Origin: Tilletia caries
Lineage: Eukaryota > Basidiomycota > Exobasidiomycetes > Tilletiales > Tilletiaceae
Length of the DNA stretch: 64,000 nucleotides
Reading direction: 5' to 3'
NCBI GenBank assembly: GCA_032718865.1
Contig: JALUTQ010000003.1
Span: forward strand, 1,704,001 to 1,768,000
The position numbers were made by a program, and so were the translations under genes. Below the pieces are notes generated by a model that was not told where the DNA came from, did not search any database, and saw nothing but the letters and a program-made list of their open reading frames with translations. Of this stretch, positions 1 to 9,487 are shown one piece after another. Position 1 is the first letter of the stretch. Each line of letters opens with the position of its first letter.

Positions 1-1980
1 TTGCGCAGACAAAGGCTGACGCGTCCTGTTGTTTCTTACGTGGCAGGAATTTTCACGCGTGCGACCATCGTGGAGCATGTTGGGTCTACTCGTTCTCCGG
101 TACGAAAAGATGACCTGATCCGATGCAAGTACTTTGCAGAGTGCTCGGGTTGCCAGTACCAGGTATGTCAACAGTGTCCGCAGGCGTTTTGTGAGCGTAT
201 TCCTTTGGCTGAGTTTTTTTTTCTTCGATACCTCAGATGCTCGACTACGATGAGCAACTCAGGATCAAGCAAGGCGTTGTCGAGAAAGCTTTCAAGCTGT
301 ACTCAGGTGAGTGTAACTGGTAATGAGCATTCAAAGTCGACAAATTTGATTTTGACGTGCCCAGTTCTGTCCCACAGACCTTGCTCCCGAAAGAATACCT
401 AGCGTACTTCCAACGATGCCATCTCCATCAACATTCGCGTACCGAACCAAGCTGACCCCACACTTCGAGCTTCCACCCATCGTACGAACGTTGATGAGAC
501 CAAAGCGAAGAAGGGGCGGCGGTGGTCTCTCGGAAGGCGCCAAGCAGAAGCTCAAAGACAAGGCTTCTGCTCTCGAGTTGGACGAGGAGGACCTGGCTGC
601 TGTGGACAAACAGCTTCGCATTGGATTTCACAAGGCGGGTAAGGGGAGCGTCATTGACATTGAAGAATGCACCATCGCGACACCTACCATCAACAAGGCG
701 ATGTCTATTGAGCGGCAAAGGGTTAAAGAGTGAGCATCTGGTTCAATTGTCAGGATGCGAAAATCATTCATGTGGAAGTATTGACAAAGGCCTTCTTCTG
801 CAGCGCGATCTTCTCCTATCAAAACGGCGCAACACTGCTCCTCCGTGACTCCCTTCAAAACTTCGGGCTTTCGTCGGAAGACGAACCCGTCGCCAACGGG
901 CTGGCCGGCTCCGAAGTGACCGATGCCAGTGGAACCACCTGCGTAACTGTAACAGACCACAAGAACGTCGTCCTCGAGCGGGTAGACCAGACCAAGTTCG
1001 AATCGCCAGCCGGCACCTTCTTCCAGAACAACCGCAGCATCCTGCCCGACCTCATCGGATACGTCCGCGACGAAGTCAACGCCCACTGGTCCAACCCCGC
1101 GTCCGAATCTTCGAAACCGGAACGCTATCTCGTCGACGCGTACTGCGGCTCCGGTCTCTTCGCCCTCTGCCTTGCCGACACGTTTGACCAAGTGTCCGGG
1201 GTGGAGATCAGTTCGGACTCGATCCGGTTTGCGGAGTGGAATGCGGAGCTGAATGAGCTGTCGAAGGAGAAGGTGCGGTTCTTGGCAGGTAAGGCGGAGG
1301 AGATCTTTGCGACGATTCAGTATCCCCCGGAGCAGACTACTTTGGTCATTGAGTGAGTGTGCAGTGCGGTCTTGCTTGCTTGCTCCGGAAGTGAAAGCGT
1401 ATTCTCACACTGATCTGTGTTCTCGATGCTTGTTGCAAACACAGTCCACCACGGAAAGGTTGCGAGTGAGTCTTTTGAAACAGATTGCGAAGTGCAAGGG
1501 TGAATTGGATTTCTCACACCAAATGTTCTTTCTTTTCCTATCAGCGAGGCTTTCATCAAACAACTTCTGGCTCTTGGCCCTGCCTTGGTCATTTATGGTG
1601 TGTTGCAAAGCCTCAGATGCCCTTCGATGTGCTCCTGTGCGTCCCTACTGACACACCTTGTCTTCGCTGTCTCCGACAAATAGTGTCCTGCAACGTCCAT
1701 GTGAGTCTGACAGTACCTTGGCTGTGCGATGTCTCCAAATCTTTGCTGATCGCTTGCGCCGCTGTCTCTATCTTTCCCAGACCCAAGCGCGGGATGTGGG
1801 CCAGATTCTCAACCAGGATCCGACGTACAAGATCAGCAGTATCCGAGGCGCCGATCTCTTTCCGCAAACTCAGTGAGTACGATTCCTGATGCAAGCCGGT
1901 CTCGCGCTTTTCGCTCACTTCCTTTCTCGTTCCTCTATAGTCATGTTGAGGGCGTATGTGTGCTCAAAAAGGAGGCATAA
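1..1980 (+). CDS. TRM2: tRNA (uracil-5-)-methyltransferase, TRM2/TrmA family (5' partial)
   Basis: SAM-dependent enzyme that makes 5-methyluridine-54 in the T loop of tRNAs. Exons by phase-consistent GT-AG splicing: <1-162, 237-306, 378-729, 804-1352, 1445-1465, 1545-1597, 1684-1700, 1781-1872, 1941-1980 (TAA). Motifs in order: CSGCQYQ with the Cys cluster near the start, GATLLLRDSL, the SAM motif DAYCGSGLFAL, the DPPRKGCDEAFIKQLL motif IV, the catalytic-Cys region VSCNVHTQARDVGQIL, and the C-terminal LFPQTHHVEGVCVLKKEA. The family usually ends just like this, so the 3' end is complete; the N-terminal (TRAM) part lies left of the window. The gene is cut into very small exons (21 and 17 nt), unlike most other genes here. 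Family assignment is firm; TRM2 rather than another paralogue is inferred from the motif spelling. Confidence 0.93.
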
Positions 1981-2128
1981 GGGCCGATGTAGCGGCCTTC
2001 ATCCAGGATGTAGAGCCTCGTCACGGTATTGGCATTCTAGAATGGAAGGCGATTTAAGGAAATGCTTTGGTGTGACAAATCGCCTTTGAATGTGACGCCA
2101 ATCAGAACATAGGAAAGGACCAGGACGT

Positions 2129-2436
2129 TCAACAGGAGCAAGACGCCTCGCAGAATCCTGCACGAGGTTGTTGTCCCCACCACAGAGGACCTTGCGGTCA
2201 CAGTGAACATTGCCATCCTTGTCGCAGGCGCACTGTGGGAATGGCAAGTCAGAGAGGGTTCAGCACGTGAAGGATAACCGGGATATTCTCATGGCTGAGA
2301 TGGTAAATCGACCTACCTTGCACTTCTTCTCGCAGTACGCATTCCCGGGGGTGGCGTAGCGGGGGCATTGGATCGCACCGACCATGAGAGGGGTAACGAT
2401 AGTTGCGAGGAGGATGATAAGGTGGGACGCCCGCAT
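2129..2436 (-). pseudogene. Cys-rich secreted peptide, copy G, with a frameshift that removes its last three cysteines
   Basis: Member of the ten-cysteine secreted family of this island. Exon 1 is 2317-2436 (40 codons: signal peptide MRASHLIILLATIVTPLMVG, then the first cysteines). The intron is 2233-2316. Exon 2 starts at 2232 with CACDKDGNVHCDRK. Compared with copy E, exon 2 is one base short between the seventh and eighth cysteines (32 nt instead of 33). The frame therefore leaves the conserved ending FCEASCSC-stop, which is still legible in another frame with its stop at 2129-2131. The actual frame reads on to a stop at 1999-2001 with an unrelated Arg/Pro-rich tail. It may be a pseudogene or a young extended variant. 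A TATA box and the family promoter remain at about 2627. Confidence 0.75.
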
Positions 2437-3562
2437 GGTCGGCGAATTGAGGTGTGAACGTTATTTGAATGTGAAAGTTGTGAACGTTTCTTTTTTTTCC
2501 CACGGGGCTGGGAACGTTGAAAGGGTGTGTAAAGGTTGCTTTGAGACGATGTGTTGAGAGAGGGTTGGGGCTAGGGTTTAGAGAGTGGGGGAATCCACAA
2601 AGGGCAGGACGAGTGTCAGCTGGCCGTATATATAGCTTTGCTGTTCGAGACTGAAGGGGAAAGAGTAACATGTCGATTCTGCTATGTTTCCATGGCACTT
2701 AGCCCTCGGCCCTCGGGGCAAACCTTCAGGATGAGAGGAGTAAATTTCTCAGAAGACGATCTCATCTGCTCAGACCTTGTACGGACCAGGACGAAGAAAG
2801 GGGTCAGTGCTTGATGGATTGAGTGGTGGACGAAAGCTGATGGCGTTAAAGCTGATACAAAGGTTGCTTTGCGGTGGGATACGCGATGAACGGGCGCAGC
2901 CATGCGGTCTACGGACGGCGCAAAGAAGGATTTCAACTCTGAGCTTTGAGTCCGCCGGGTCTCTCACCTTGAGTTTGGCGAGGAGGGCTCCCGTCTGCGC
3001 CGTTCGCTGCCAAGAAATGAGCATTGCAGTGAGGCCTTCACGCGGTCACGCTCCAAAAAGTGGAAGGGAAATCTTGGAACGATCTCATCTTCACGCGGCT
3101 GAAGGTTGATGAGAGGGGTTATGTGGGCATTGTCGGTGCAGGTTCTTCCTTTCCTCACTGGCGTGGAAGTCCACGTCGCTAACTTGAGACAGGAAAAGCG
3201 TGCCGCAGTGGAGCCTTTAGCCTCACGTCTCACGAGCAGGGGATGGGAAACCTTGGGATAACTACCTTACATCGCATGACTCGCTTATACACACGCCCGG
3301 GGCTATGATTAAAGCTCCTTGAGATGGAGCCAGGAGCGCCTCCCACTGAATGATGAAGCCTCAATGGCATTCTGTTGAAATCGAGGGTCGAGAAGTACAG
3401 CTAGATCATCGCGTGCCCGTGTGCTGCGAACGCTCTGCTCTGCGCTGCTACGAGTCTGAAGGACAAATAGAAGAATAGACATTAGATGTGTTGTTCAAAC
3501 CGGCAATCACGTCCAGACCAAGCGGGTGAGTAGACTGACCTGAAAGCGATAGCAGGACTGGC
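2437..3562. other. Duplicated non-coding flanks: promoter of G, orphan promoter module, 3' flank of A
   Basis: 2437-2780 is the upstream region of copy G and resembles 4379-4740 upstream of relic H. 2790-3110 resembles the regions upstream of copies E (about 5280-5630) and F (about 8570-8910), including the GCTGAAGG end near 3100, but no peptide gene sits beside it. 3150-3560 is the 3' flank of copy A and resembles 7800-8220 and 8950-9480. No gene was recognised in this stretch. Confidence 0.6.
2627..2634 (-). promoter_or_regulatory. TATA box of copy G
   Basis: TATATATA about 190 nt upstream of the copy G start, in the shared context (minus strand) AGCAAAGCTATATATACGG. The same AGCAAAGCTATA core precedes copies A, B and C; relic H differs by one base (GTAAAGCTATA). 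Confidence 0.55.
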
Positions 3563-3864
3563 TTAGCAGGTACAATAAGCCATGCACCGAGCTTGGGCAC
3601 TTCCACTGGTGGAGTAGCAGGTGGTGTTCTCGTCACAGTGGACTTGGTTGTCACTGCCGCAGTAGCACTGCAGAAGGAAGAACAGGGTAAAGAGAGGTTA
3701 GAATTGGGTTGTGATGGTGAATACGGTTGATGTGGAGAAGTTGAACTCACCCCACAGCTCTGGCAGTAGCTGGTACCAGGAGACGGGGTGCCGCAGTTCA
3801 TGGCAGCCATGATCGGGGTGGCGACGGTGATGAAGAAGATGATGCTGAGGATAGAGACCTTCAT
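3563..3864 (-). CDS. Secreted ten-cysteine peptide, copy A
   Basis: A 72-residue predicted secreted protein of unknown function. Exon 1 is 3751-3864 (38 codons), the intron 3668-3750 (83 nt, GTGAGT..CAG) and exon 2 3563-3667 (34 codons plus TAA). Residues 1-20 form a signal peptide (MKVSILSIIFFITVATPIMA). The ~52-residue mature part has ten cysteines spaced C-x9-C-x2-C-x-C-x-C-x7-C-x5-C-x10-C-x3-C-x-C and ends in CMAYCTC. The intron falls in phase 0 exactly between SCG and CYC, as in all paralogues. Single-exon reading would run through the intron into a Ser/Pro-rich nonsense tail, so the spliced model is strongly preferred. Ten cysteines in about 50 residues suggests a disulfide-knotted effector or antimicrobial-type peptide; that is an inference from form only. 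Confidence 0.85.
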
Positions 3865-3984
3865 TGTTGGAGAGGGTTGGGAAAAGGACTTTGGAGAGCT
3901 GAGAACGTTTGGAGAGGACGATGTGATAGGGGATATATCAGAGTTGGAGGGTAAAGGTCAGCGTCAGTAGCCTGGGAGCAGGTC

Positions 3985-3991
3985 TTATATA
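3985..3991 (-). promoter_or_regulatory. TATA box of copy A
   Basis: TATATAA (minus strand) about 120 nt upstream of the start, inside the block GCAAAGCTATATAAGACC shared with copy C and, slightly altered, copy B. Confidence 0.55.
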
Positions 3992-4174
3992 GCTTTGCGA
4001 CGGGGAAGGAAAACGTCAGCTCTGCGGGTGCCGAGAACAGGGAAGGCGTCGATTCTGCGTATGCCGAGATGCCGCCTTGGCTTGTATCCAATAGCTTGGC
4101 CACGCTCCACGAGAAGGGGATGAAATCCTTCGGAACCATTTCATTTGTGACGAATTGTACGGAAGGGGTTTCTG
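3992..4174 (-). promoter_or_regulatory. Upstream region of copy A, conserved with copies B and C
   Basis: Contains one copy of the ~55 bp element that begins just 5' of the TATA box (CTCTGCGGGTGCCGAGAA.. in plus-strand reading). The element is single upstream of C and tandemly triplicated upstream of B. The downstream part (4130-4170) abuts the truncated relic H. Confidence 0.5.
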
Positions 4175-4378
4175 GGTCAGATGCATCGTGGGAATGGGCA
4201 AACTATCGGCTTTTGGAGGCGATTACTCACTGGAATGTTCCCATGACTGGTTGGTACATAGACCTACCCTGCTGTTCCTCTCGCAGTGGATGATCCCGGC
4301 GTGAGCCCGACGGTGGCAATAAATTGTGCTGACCATGAGAGGAGTATGTATAGCGATATTTGCGAGGAAAATGAGCAT
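4175..4378 (-). pseudogene. Truncated relic of a Cys-rich secreted peptide, copy H
   Basis: Exon 1 survives as an open frame at 4268-4378 (37 codons, MLIFLANIAIHTPLMV...), alignable base by base with exon 1 of copy G and followed by the same GTAGGT donor. It lacks about four codons at the start and has lost the third cysteine (KKC became NSR). The intron end is recognisable (CCCATTCCCAC near 4190) but the AG acceptor and exon 2 are gone. Beyond about 4180 the sequence switches to the upstream flank of copy A. The relic looks like the product of unequal recombination between two peptide genes. Confidence 0.7.
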
Positions 4379-4949
4379 GGCCGGCGAGTCTTGAAAAGGG
4401 AACGTTATTTGTACGATATTTTTCCACGACCTGAGGCCTGAGAACGTTAAAAGGGGATGTGAAACGGAAAGCTTGCTTTAAGACGATCTTCAGGGATTTG
4501 AGTGAGATAGTAAGAGAATCCATGAGAGTCAATACGAGGGTGAGCTGGCCATATATATAGCTTTACTGCTCGAGGCCGAAGGCGCTGAAGAGGAAATGAG
4601 TGGAATGTCGACTCTTCCCATGGCCGGAGCCATGGCACTCGGACAAACCTTCAGGATGAAACTTATGAGGAACAAGTTTCATAGTTTTACAAGAGAACGA
4701 TTTCACCTGCTCAGAGCTTGGGTGGTCTGTTATTCGGAAGATGAAAAGAGCCCAAGCCCCAAGGAACCGCTCAGGAGCACCAGTCACGCGATATTGACGC
4801 ACCTGAACAATGCTGCATTGACAGAGTATGAAGATGACGACGCACAAGTCGCTTCTTCGCAGATGGTCGTTCGTGGTGCATAATCGGGCGTTGCCTTGCA
4901 TGGGGTTTTGCGTGGGGGGTCGGACGAGGGCGTGTTCCGGTTGGTCCCT
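4379..4949. other. Promoter of relic H and 3' flank of copy E, no gene
   Basis: 4379-4740 parallels the upstream region of copy G, including a TATA box at 4552-4559 and the block near 4630-4740 (CAAACCTTCAGGATGA in both). 4741-4949 is the 3' side of copy E. Nothing coding was recognised. Confidence 0.5.
4552..4559 (-). promoter_or_regulatory. TATA box retained upstream of relic H
   Basis: TATATATA about 175 nt upstream of the relic start, in GTAAAGCTATATATATGGCC, one base from the copy G context. Confidence 0.5.
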
Positions 4950-5252
4950 TCAGCAGGTGCACGACGCCTCGCAGAAGTCTTGAGCATTGAATTGCGCGCC
5001 GCTGCATTGAACGTTTCGGTCGCAGTGAACGTGGCCGTCATCACCGCAGAGGCACTGTGAGACAACAATCGAAATAGAATGGAGAGTTCAGCCGCGAGAT
5101 GGGGACTTCAATCTCGCCGAAGATTGGTAACTTACCGCACAACTGTTCTGGCAGTACGTTTGAGTGGGAGTCACGCCTTCAGGGCAGTTCATAACGCCCA
5201 TAACCGAGGTGGCAACGCTGGTGATGAGGATGCTGAGGAGTATGGTCTTCAT
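4950..5252 (-). CDS. Secreted ten-cysteine peptide, copy E (divergent)
   Basis: A 73-residue predicted secreted protein. Exon 1 is 5136-5252 (39 codons), the intron 5055-5135 (GTAAGT..CACAG) and exon 2 4950-5054 (34 codons plus TGA). The signal peptide is MKTILLSILITSVATSVMG. The ten cysteines are spaced C-x10-C-x3-C-x-C-x-C-x7-C-x5-C-x10-C-x3-C-x-C. Between cysteines it differs strongly from A-D (core CLCGDDGHVHCDRN, end FCEASCTC), so it and copy G form a second subfamily, with x3 between the second and third cysteines. The constant signal peptide and intron site with variable mature loops is what diversifying secreted families show. Function is unknown. A weak TATA-like stretch is near 5421-5430. 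Confidence 0.85.
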
Positions 5253-6328
5253 CGCTGAGGAGATTCAGATGAATGCAAAGATTAGTCAGGGGTTGAGTAT
5301 AGTGAAAAGGGCTGATAGCGTTGAAGCTGATGCCACGGGTCGCTTATGGGTGGGGTGCGAGATGTGCGGGAGTGAGGGAGGCAAATGTCTGCAAGAACGC
5401 CAGCTCCATGGGTCGGCCGTATACTTATATCATGCTGTTCACAGCCGGCGGAAGGAGGGATGTCGAATCTGCGTGTGCCGATCTCCCACCTTGGCGCTGG
5501 CGAGCGAGCGCCGTTCCGCGATCGAGCCAAAGAAGTTGAGTGAGGCCTTCATGTGCAGAGCGGTCACGCGGACCATGCTTCAAGGAGTGGATGGAAACCT
5601 TGGAATGATTTCATCTTCAGGCGGCTGAAAGCTGGTGAGAGGGATGCCGTTATTAATGTTGTGGATGAGATTCTTCCCCTCGTTACGCGTTACATATGAA
5701 TGCGTCAAAGGTCTGTAACGAGAGTGAGTTCGAAAGACAAGGAACAAGACTGGTGGAAGATGTAGTTAGCAAGCAGCAGCAGTAACAGCGAGCACGCCAC
5801 GACGGTCAAAGAACTTAGTGGGGGTATACTCGGAAGTGTGGAAGCCGGCTGTGCGATTCCTGCGCAATGTTGGAAAAAGGAAAAGGTTGTCAATGGAAAT
5901 CATCCTCCCTCCCTCCCTTCCTCCCTTCCTTCAAGCCCATCTAGGAGAGGCGAGCAGTGCTGCCAGTGTTTATGCAAACGACTGTACATAGTTTTGCTTG
6001 CTCTCTTTAAAGTTGCGTTCGCCTGCTGTTCTGGCGATGGCGGCGGCGGTGAAGACGTGAAGGAAGAAGGCGCAGTGGCGAGTTGAGACAGATCATTGTC
6101 TCCTGATGTCTGATCGCGCTTTTGGTTTACATACGCGAGCATAGTCTTCTCTCCCGTTGATGTGGGTCTCGGCGTTGCAATTCGATCGAATGCTTTTGAA
6201 AGAGAGGAAGTGGTGAATGGGATTTCGAAAACGGCAAGCTCTGATTAGCGGTGCTCTTGGTAAGAGAGGAGGGATCAATGGTCAATCGCGAAGCCTGTCG
6301 CAGCCCCAGATCTCAGCTGATGCGACGT
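5253..6328. other. Promoter of copy E, then 0.7 kb without a confident gene
   Basis: 5253-5640 is the upstream module of copy E, alignable with 8530-8910 and 2790-3110. On the minus strand 5750-6160 shows splice-like pieces: an ATGCTCGC followed by GTATGT near 6140, an open piece around 6005-6090 containing GERNFKESKQNY, and a 3' piece after an AG near 5857 ending GVLAVTAAAC-stop. I could not join them into one frame, so no gene is called. Confidence 0.3.
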
Positions 6329-6861
6329 TCAAGCCTCTTCGCGCTTGATGCGAAGGATATCCCCGTACTCGTTTTCACCGATTGATCGAGAGTTGTGAGA
6401 GCGGTTGAGGAACATATGGTCGAAAAGCGCGCCCGCCACGCCGGCGAAGGCCAGCTTAACCCAAGTCTTGGCGCCCTTTGTAGCCTCTACGGCTGTTCCA
6501 GCCGCTGCTTCAGCGGTATTCACCACAGCTCCAGCTTCTGCTCCTCCTCCTGCCCGCTTCATGCGAAGTGTGTCCGCGTAATCGTTCCCGCCGATTGATC
6601 GAGAGCTGCGAGGGTGGTGGAGGGAGAAATGGTCGAAAATGCCGCCCGCCAGGCCGGCGACGGCCCGCACTTGGAACTTTGGCATCTCGTTGGCTAGAGA
6701 ATTGGGTTGAGAAGACAAAGCAATCCATCAGTACGGCACTCTGCCGAACGTTATCAGTCGGCATGGCAAGCTTGACACTCACCATTGAGTAGCGGCACAG
6801 GCGCAGCCTGGGCCACGAAAGCCATCGCAGCGATCGTGAGTAGGGCGGTGGCTGGTTTCAT
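6329..6861 (-). CDS. Secreted protein with two internal repeats ending in Lys-Arg (Kex2-processing type)
   Basis: A 147-residue predicted secreted protein. Exon 1 is 6783-6861, the intron 6694-6782 (GTGAGT..CTAG) and exon 2 6329-6693 (TGA). The signal peptide is MKPATALLTIAAMAFVAQA. Two ~40-residue repeats follow: residues 35-73 and 105-144. Both have the pattern V-x-x-x-x-A-G-x-A-G-x-x-F-D-H, then SRSIG-x-N-[DE]-Y-x-D-x-L-R-[MI]-KR. Each repeat ends at a dibasic Lys-Arg, the classic Kex2 site, and an Ala/Gly-rich linker separates them. The DNA repeats too (6380-6454 against 6594-6665). The architecture fits Kex2-processed repeat proteins, which release several similar peptides in the Golgi. 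There is no CaaX end, so it is not a lipopeptide pheromone precursor. It sits on the same strand as, and inside, the Cys-rich array. Function is unknown. Confidence 0.75.
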
Positions 6862-8220
6862 GCCTGAGGCTTGAGGCTTGAGGCTTGTGAGACTTTAGCG
6901 TTGAGCTGGAGTGACAAGGAAGGAGGGGGGAAGGGATATGAAGATTATGTGATACAGACCAGCTGCACCTGAGAAGAGGAGGAGTGGAAGAAAGTCGTGA
7001 GGATGAGAGCTGAGGTCAAGGTCGGTGAAATTCTCCTCCTTTTATTTTCGATGTACAGCCACGTTCCTGACGCTCATTTGCTGTGTCGCTACATTGCGGC
7101 TTTTGCGGCGCAATCGATCCTCCGGCCTCCAATTCTCATCCTCATCGCTCATGCGCTCAATGGTTTATGACGGGCGGTTGTACCGGCTACGGAAGAATGA
7201 AGTTCCGTCGGCTGCGCCCAAGTCGGTCGTCAGTCGGGCGAAGGCAGTGCGATTACGGAGGTAGCTCGAGGCGACACCCGCTTCAGCTACGCTCCGTTTC
7301 ATTTCATTCCCTTCTCTCAGCAGACACGGTCAATGGTCATGCAGAACCATCACCTCCTTCCTCTCTCCCACTCTCGCACTGCCTCTTCCTTTTTTTGATC
7401 TTTTGTGAGCGTGCGCGAACGTTCTTCGTTGCGTTGCCTCTGTCTCCTTCTATTTCTTTTTCTCCCACCCCTCCACACTCTCTTCTGGCATCGATACTCG
7501 TGACACGTCTCGCTCTCAACGTTTCCTTTCATTCTCCGCAGTCGCTCGACTTGCATTCTCGACGCGTTCACGTTTCTTTTCTCTTGGCGCCGGCCTATTG
7601 TCCCATGTACATACGTGCTTCCATATGCCTTGCCTCGAGTATAGACTCACCCACCCAGGGCGGCCCACTCTCGAGCTCGGCCCAAGATCATAGGCCCGCC
7701 CCCACCTGGGTTGCTCCTATCAATCATCTCCCCACGGCAATGGACTGAGGCAACGAGGACGACTGCGGGTGCGCTGCTACGGACTACATTTGTTCGCCAG
7801 ATTCTGTACTGGCGTGGAAGTCCACGTCAGGTTTACATGGGACAGGAAATGCGTGTCTCCCTGGAACCTTGCGCCTCAAGCCTCAAGAGTCACGAGCACC
7901 TGATCTTCACATGAATCACTCCTACGCCCGCCTGAGGTCATGGGTATCAAAGCTTCTTGAGATGAAGACAAGGGGCGAATGAGTGCCTCTCACTGAATCA
8001 TGAAGCCTCACTGGCGTTCTGTTGGGATCAAAGGTCGAGAAGTACATCGTGCAGCTAGATCGTCGTACACCCACAGCAGTGTGCTGCGAACACCTCTCTG
8101 TACTGCTACGTGTCTGAAGGGTAGATAAAATGATAGACATCAGATGTATGTTCAACCTAGCAAATCACGTTCAGACCAAGTGCGTGAGGTGACTGACCTG
8201 AAAACGATAGCAGAGCTGGC
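6862..8220. other. Intergenic: upstream of the repeat-peptide gene, pyrimidine-rich block, 3' flank of copy F
   Basis: 7260-7600 is strongly C/T-rich on the plus strand, like a fungal promoter or 5' leader, but no convincing coding region follows. From about 7800 the sequence becomes the duplicated 3' flank of the peptide genes (compare 3150-3560 and 8950-9480), with blocks such as GGCGTGGAAGTCCACGTC shared exactly with 3160-3177. No gene is called. Confidence 0.45.
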
Positions 8221-8523
8221 TTAGCAGGTGCATTGATTCATGCACATAGCTTGGGCACTTCCACTGGTGGAGTAGCAGGTGGTGTTCGGGTCGCAGTGGA
8301 CACGATTGTCGCCGCTAGCACAGTAGCACTGTCAGGTTTTGGACCAAATGCGCGATCAGAAGGTCAGAAACGAGAGGGTGAGAGTGTATCGGCTCAGAAG
8401 GCGACTCACTCCACAGCTCCTGCAGTAGTCGGTTCCAGGGGAGGTGCCATCGGGGCAGTTCATGGCGCCCATGATCGGGGTAGCGATGACGGCGATGAGG
8501 ATGATGAGGTGGGTGAACTTCAT
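8221..8523 (-). CDS. Secreted ten-cysteine peptide, copy F
   Basis: A 73-residue predicted secreted protein. Exon 1 is 8410-8523 (38 codons), the intron 8329-8409 (GTGAGT..GACAG) and exon 2 8221-8328 (35 codons plus TAA). The signal peptide is MKFTHLIILIAVIATPIMG. Cysteine spacing is C-x10-C-x2-C-x-C-x-C-x8-C-x5-C-x10-C-x3-C-x-C; the x8 (CASGDNRVHC) is one residue longer than in the other copies. The ending CMNQCTC matches copies C and D, but without their second intron. A TATATA box lies at 8711-8717, and the 5' leader holds a GA-rich microsatellite. Confidence 0.85.
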
Positions 8524-8610
8524 TGTTGGTGTGTTTTCAAGAAAGCAATGGTGTGTGAAGGGTTCAAAAGGCTGAGGGCGTTGAAAGGGGATGAAAAGGT
8601 TGCTTAGGGG

Positions 8611-8673
8611 TGAGGTGAGTGATGTGAGGGAGTGAGGGAGTGAGAGAGTGACAGAGTGAGAGAGTGAGAGAGG
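8611..8673. repeat. GAGTGA-type microsatellite in the copy F leader
   Basis: Imperfect run of GAGTGAGG/GAGTGAGA units between the TATA box and the start of copy F. The other copies lack it. Confidence 0.7.
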
Positions 8674-8710
8674 CAAAGGTCAGCAAGAAGGCAAGCGTCG
8701 TGGGCGGGCC

Positions 8711-8717
8711 ATATATA
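8711..8717 (-). promoter_or_regulatory. TATA box of copy F
   Basis: TATATAT (minus strand) about 190 nt upstream of the copy F start, in CGGCTATATATGGCCCG, similar in position to that of copy G. Confidence 0.5.
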
Positions 8718-9487
8718 GCCGTGCGGTCCATGGCCGGCAGAAGGGTAAATGTCGACTCTGCGTGTGCCGGTCTCCCAACTCGGCGCTGGCGAGCCAAGTA
8801 TTGAGTGTCGCAGGGATCTCTTCAGGAGCGGAGCGGTCACGCGGACCGCGCTCCAAGATGTGGATGGAGAACCTCGGAGCGACCTCATATTCAGGCGGCT
8901 GAAGGTTTGTGGGTGGGGTATAACGTTGATGTCGTGGATATAATATGTTCTTCCCCTCGTTGCTGGCGTGAAAGACGTCGTCAGGTCCGTGATACAGGAG
9001 ATGCGTGCCGTATAGTGGAGCCTGTAGCCTGGAGCCTCTTGACTCACGCACTCACGGTTCACCAGTAGCGAATATAAAGCCTTGAGACCACCACCTCATC
9101 TAAACATGGCTGATATGTACCTGCGTCCGTCCGGGTGGATGAGTTACGTAACGCGTCTTGAGATAGGCGTCAATGGACGGAGGAGTACGGCTGTTCAACT
9201 GAATGTCATCTTTTAAGAGCTTGCAAGAACTCTGGGTCAAAGAAGAACACCCTCCCACTTAATGATGAAGCCTCACTGGCATTCTGTTGAAATCAAGGGT
9301 CGAGAAATACATCGTACAGGCAGGTCATCGTGCACTAACAGCTGTGGGCTGCGAACGCTCTTGTCTGCGCTGCTACGAGTCTAAGGGTTGGATAGAAGGA
9401 CGTACATCAGATATGTTGTTCAATCCGGCAATCACGTTCAGACCAAGCGGGTGAGTAGACTGACCTGAAAACGATAGCACGGCTGGC
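8718..9487. other. Upstream module of copy F and 3' flank of copy B
   Basis: 8740-8910 aligns with 5450-5630 and 2930-3110 (shared GCTGGCGAGC, GGTCACGCGGACC, TTCAGGCGGCTGAA). 9240-9480 aligns with 3340-3550 and 7990-8210. This region therefore joins a promoter-side module to a 3'-side module directly, with no gene between. Confidence 0.5.

Noticed and set aside
3448..3864. Unspliced 138-codon reading of peptide copy A (and similar unspliced readings of B, C and F)
   Set aside because: All copies have a GTGAGT donor and AG acceptor at the same place, and splicing restores the same ten-cysteine pattern in every copy.
7083..7748. 221-codon plus-strand open frame
   Set aside because: Lies in a C/T-rich promoter-like block; Ser/Pro/Leu composition follows the base bias; no motif.
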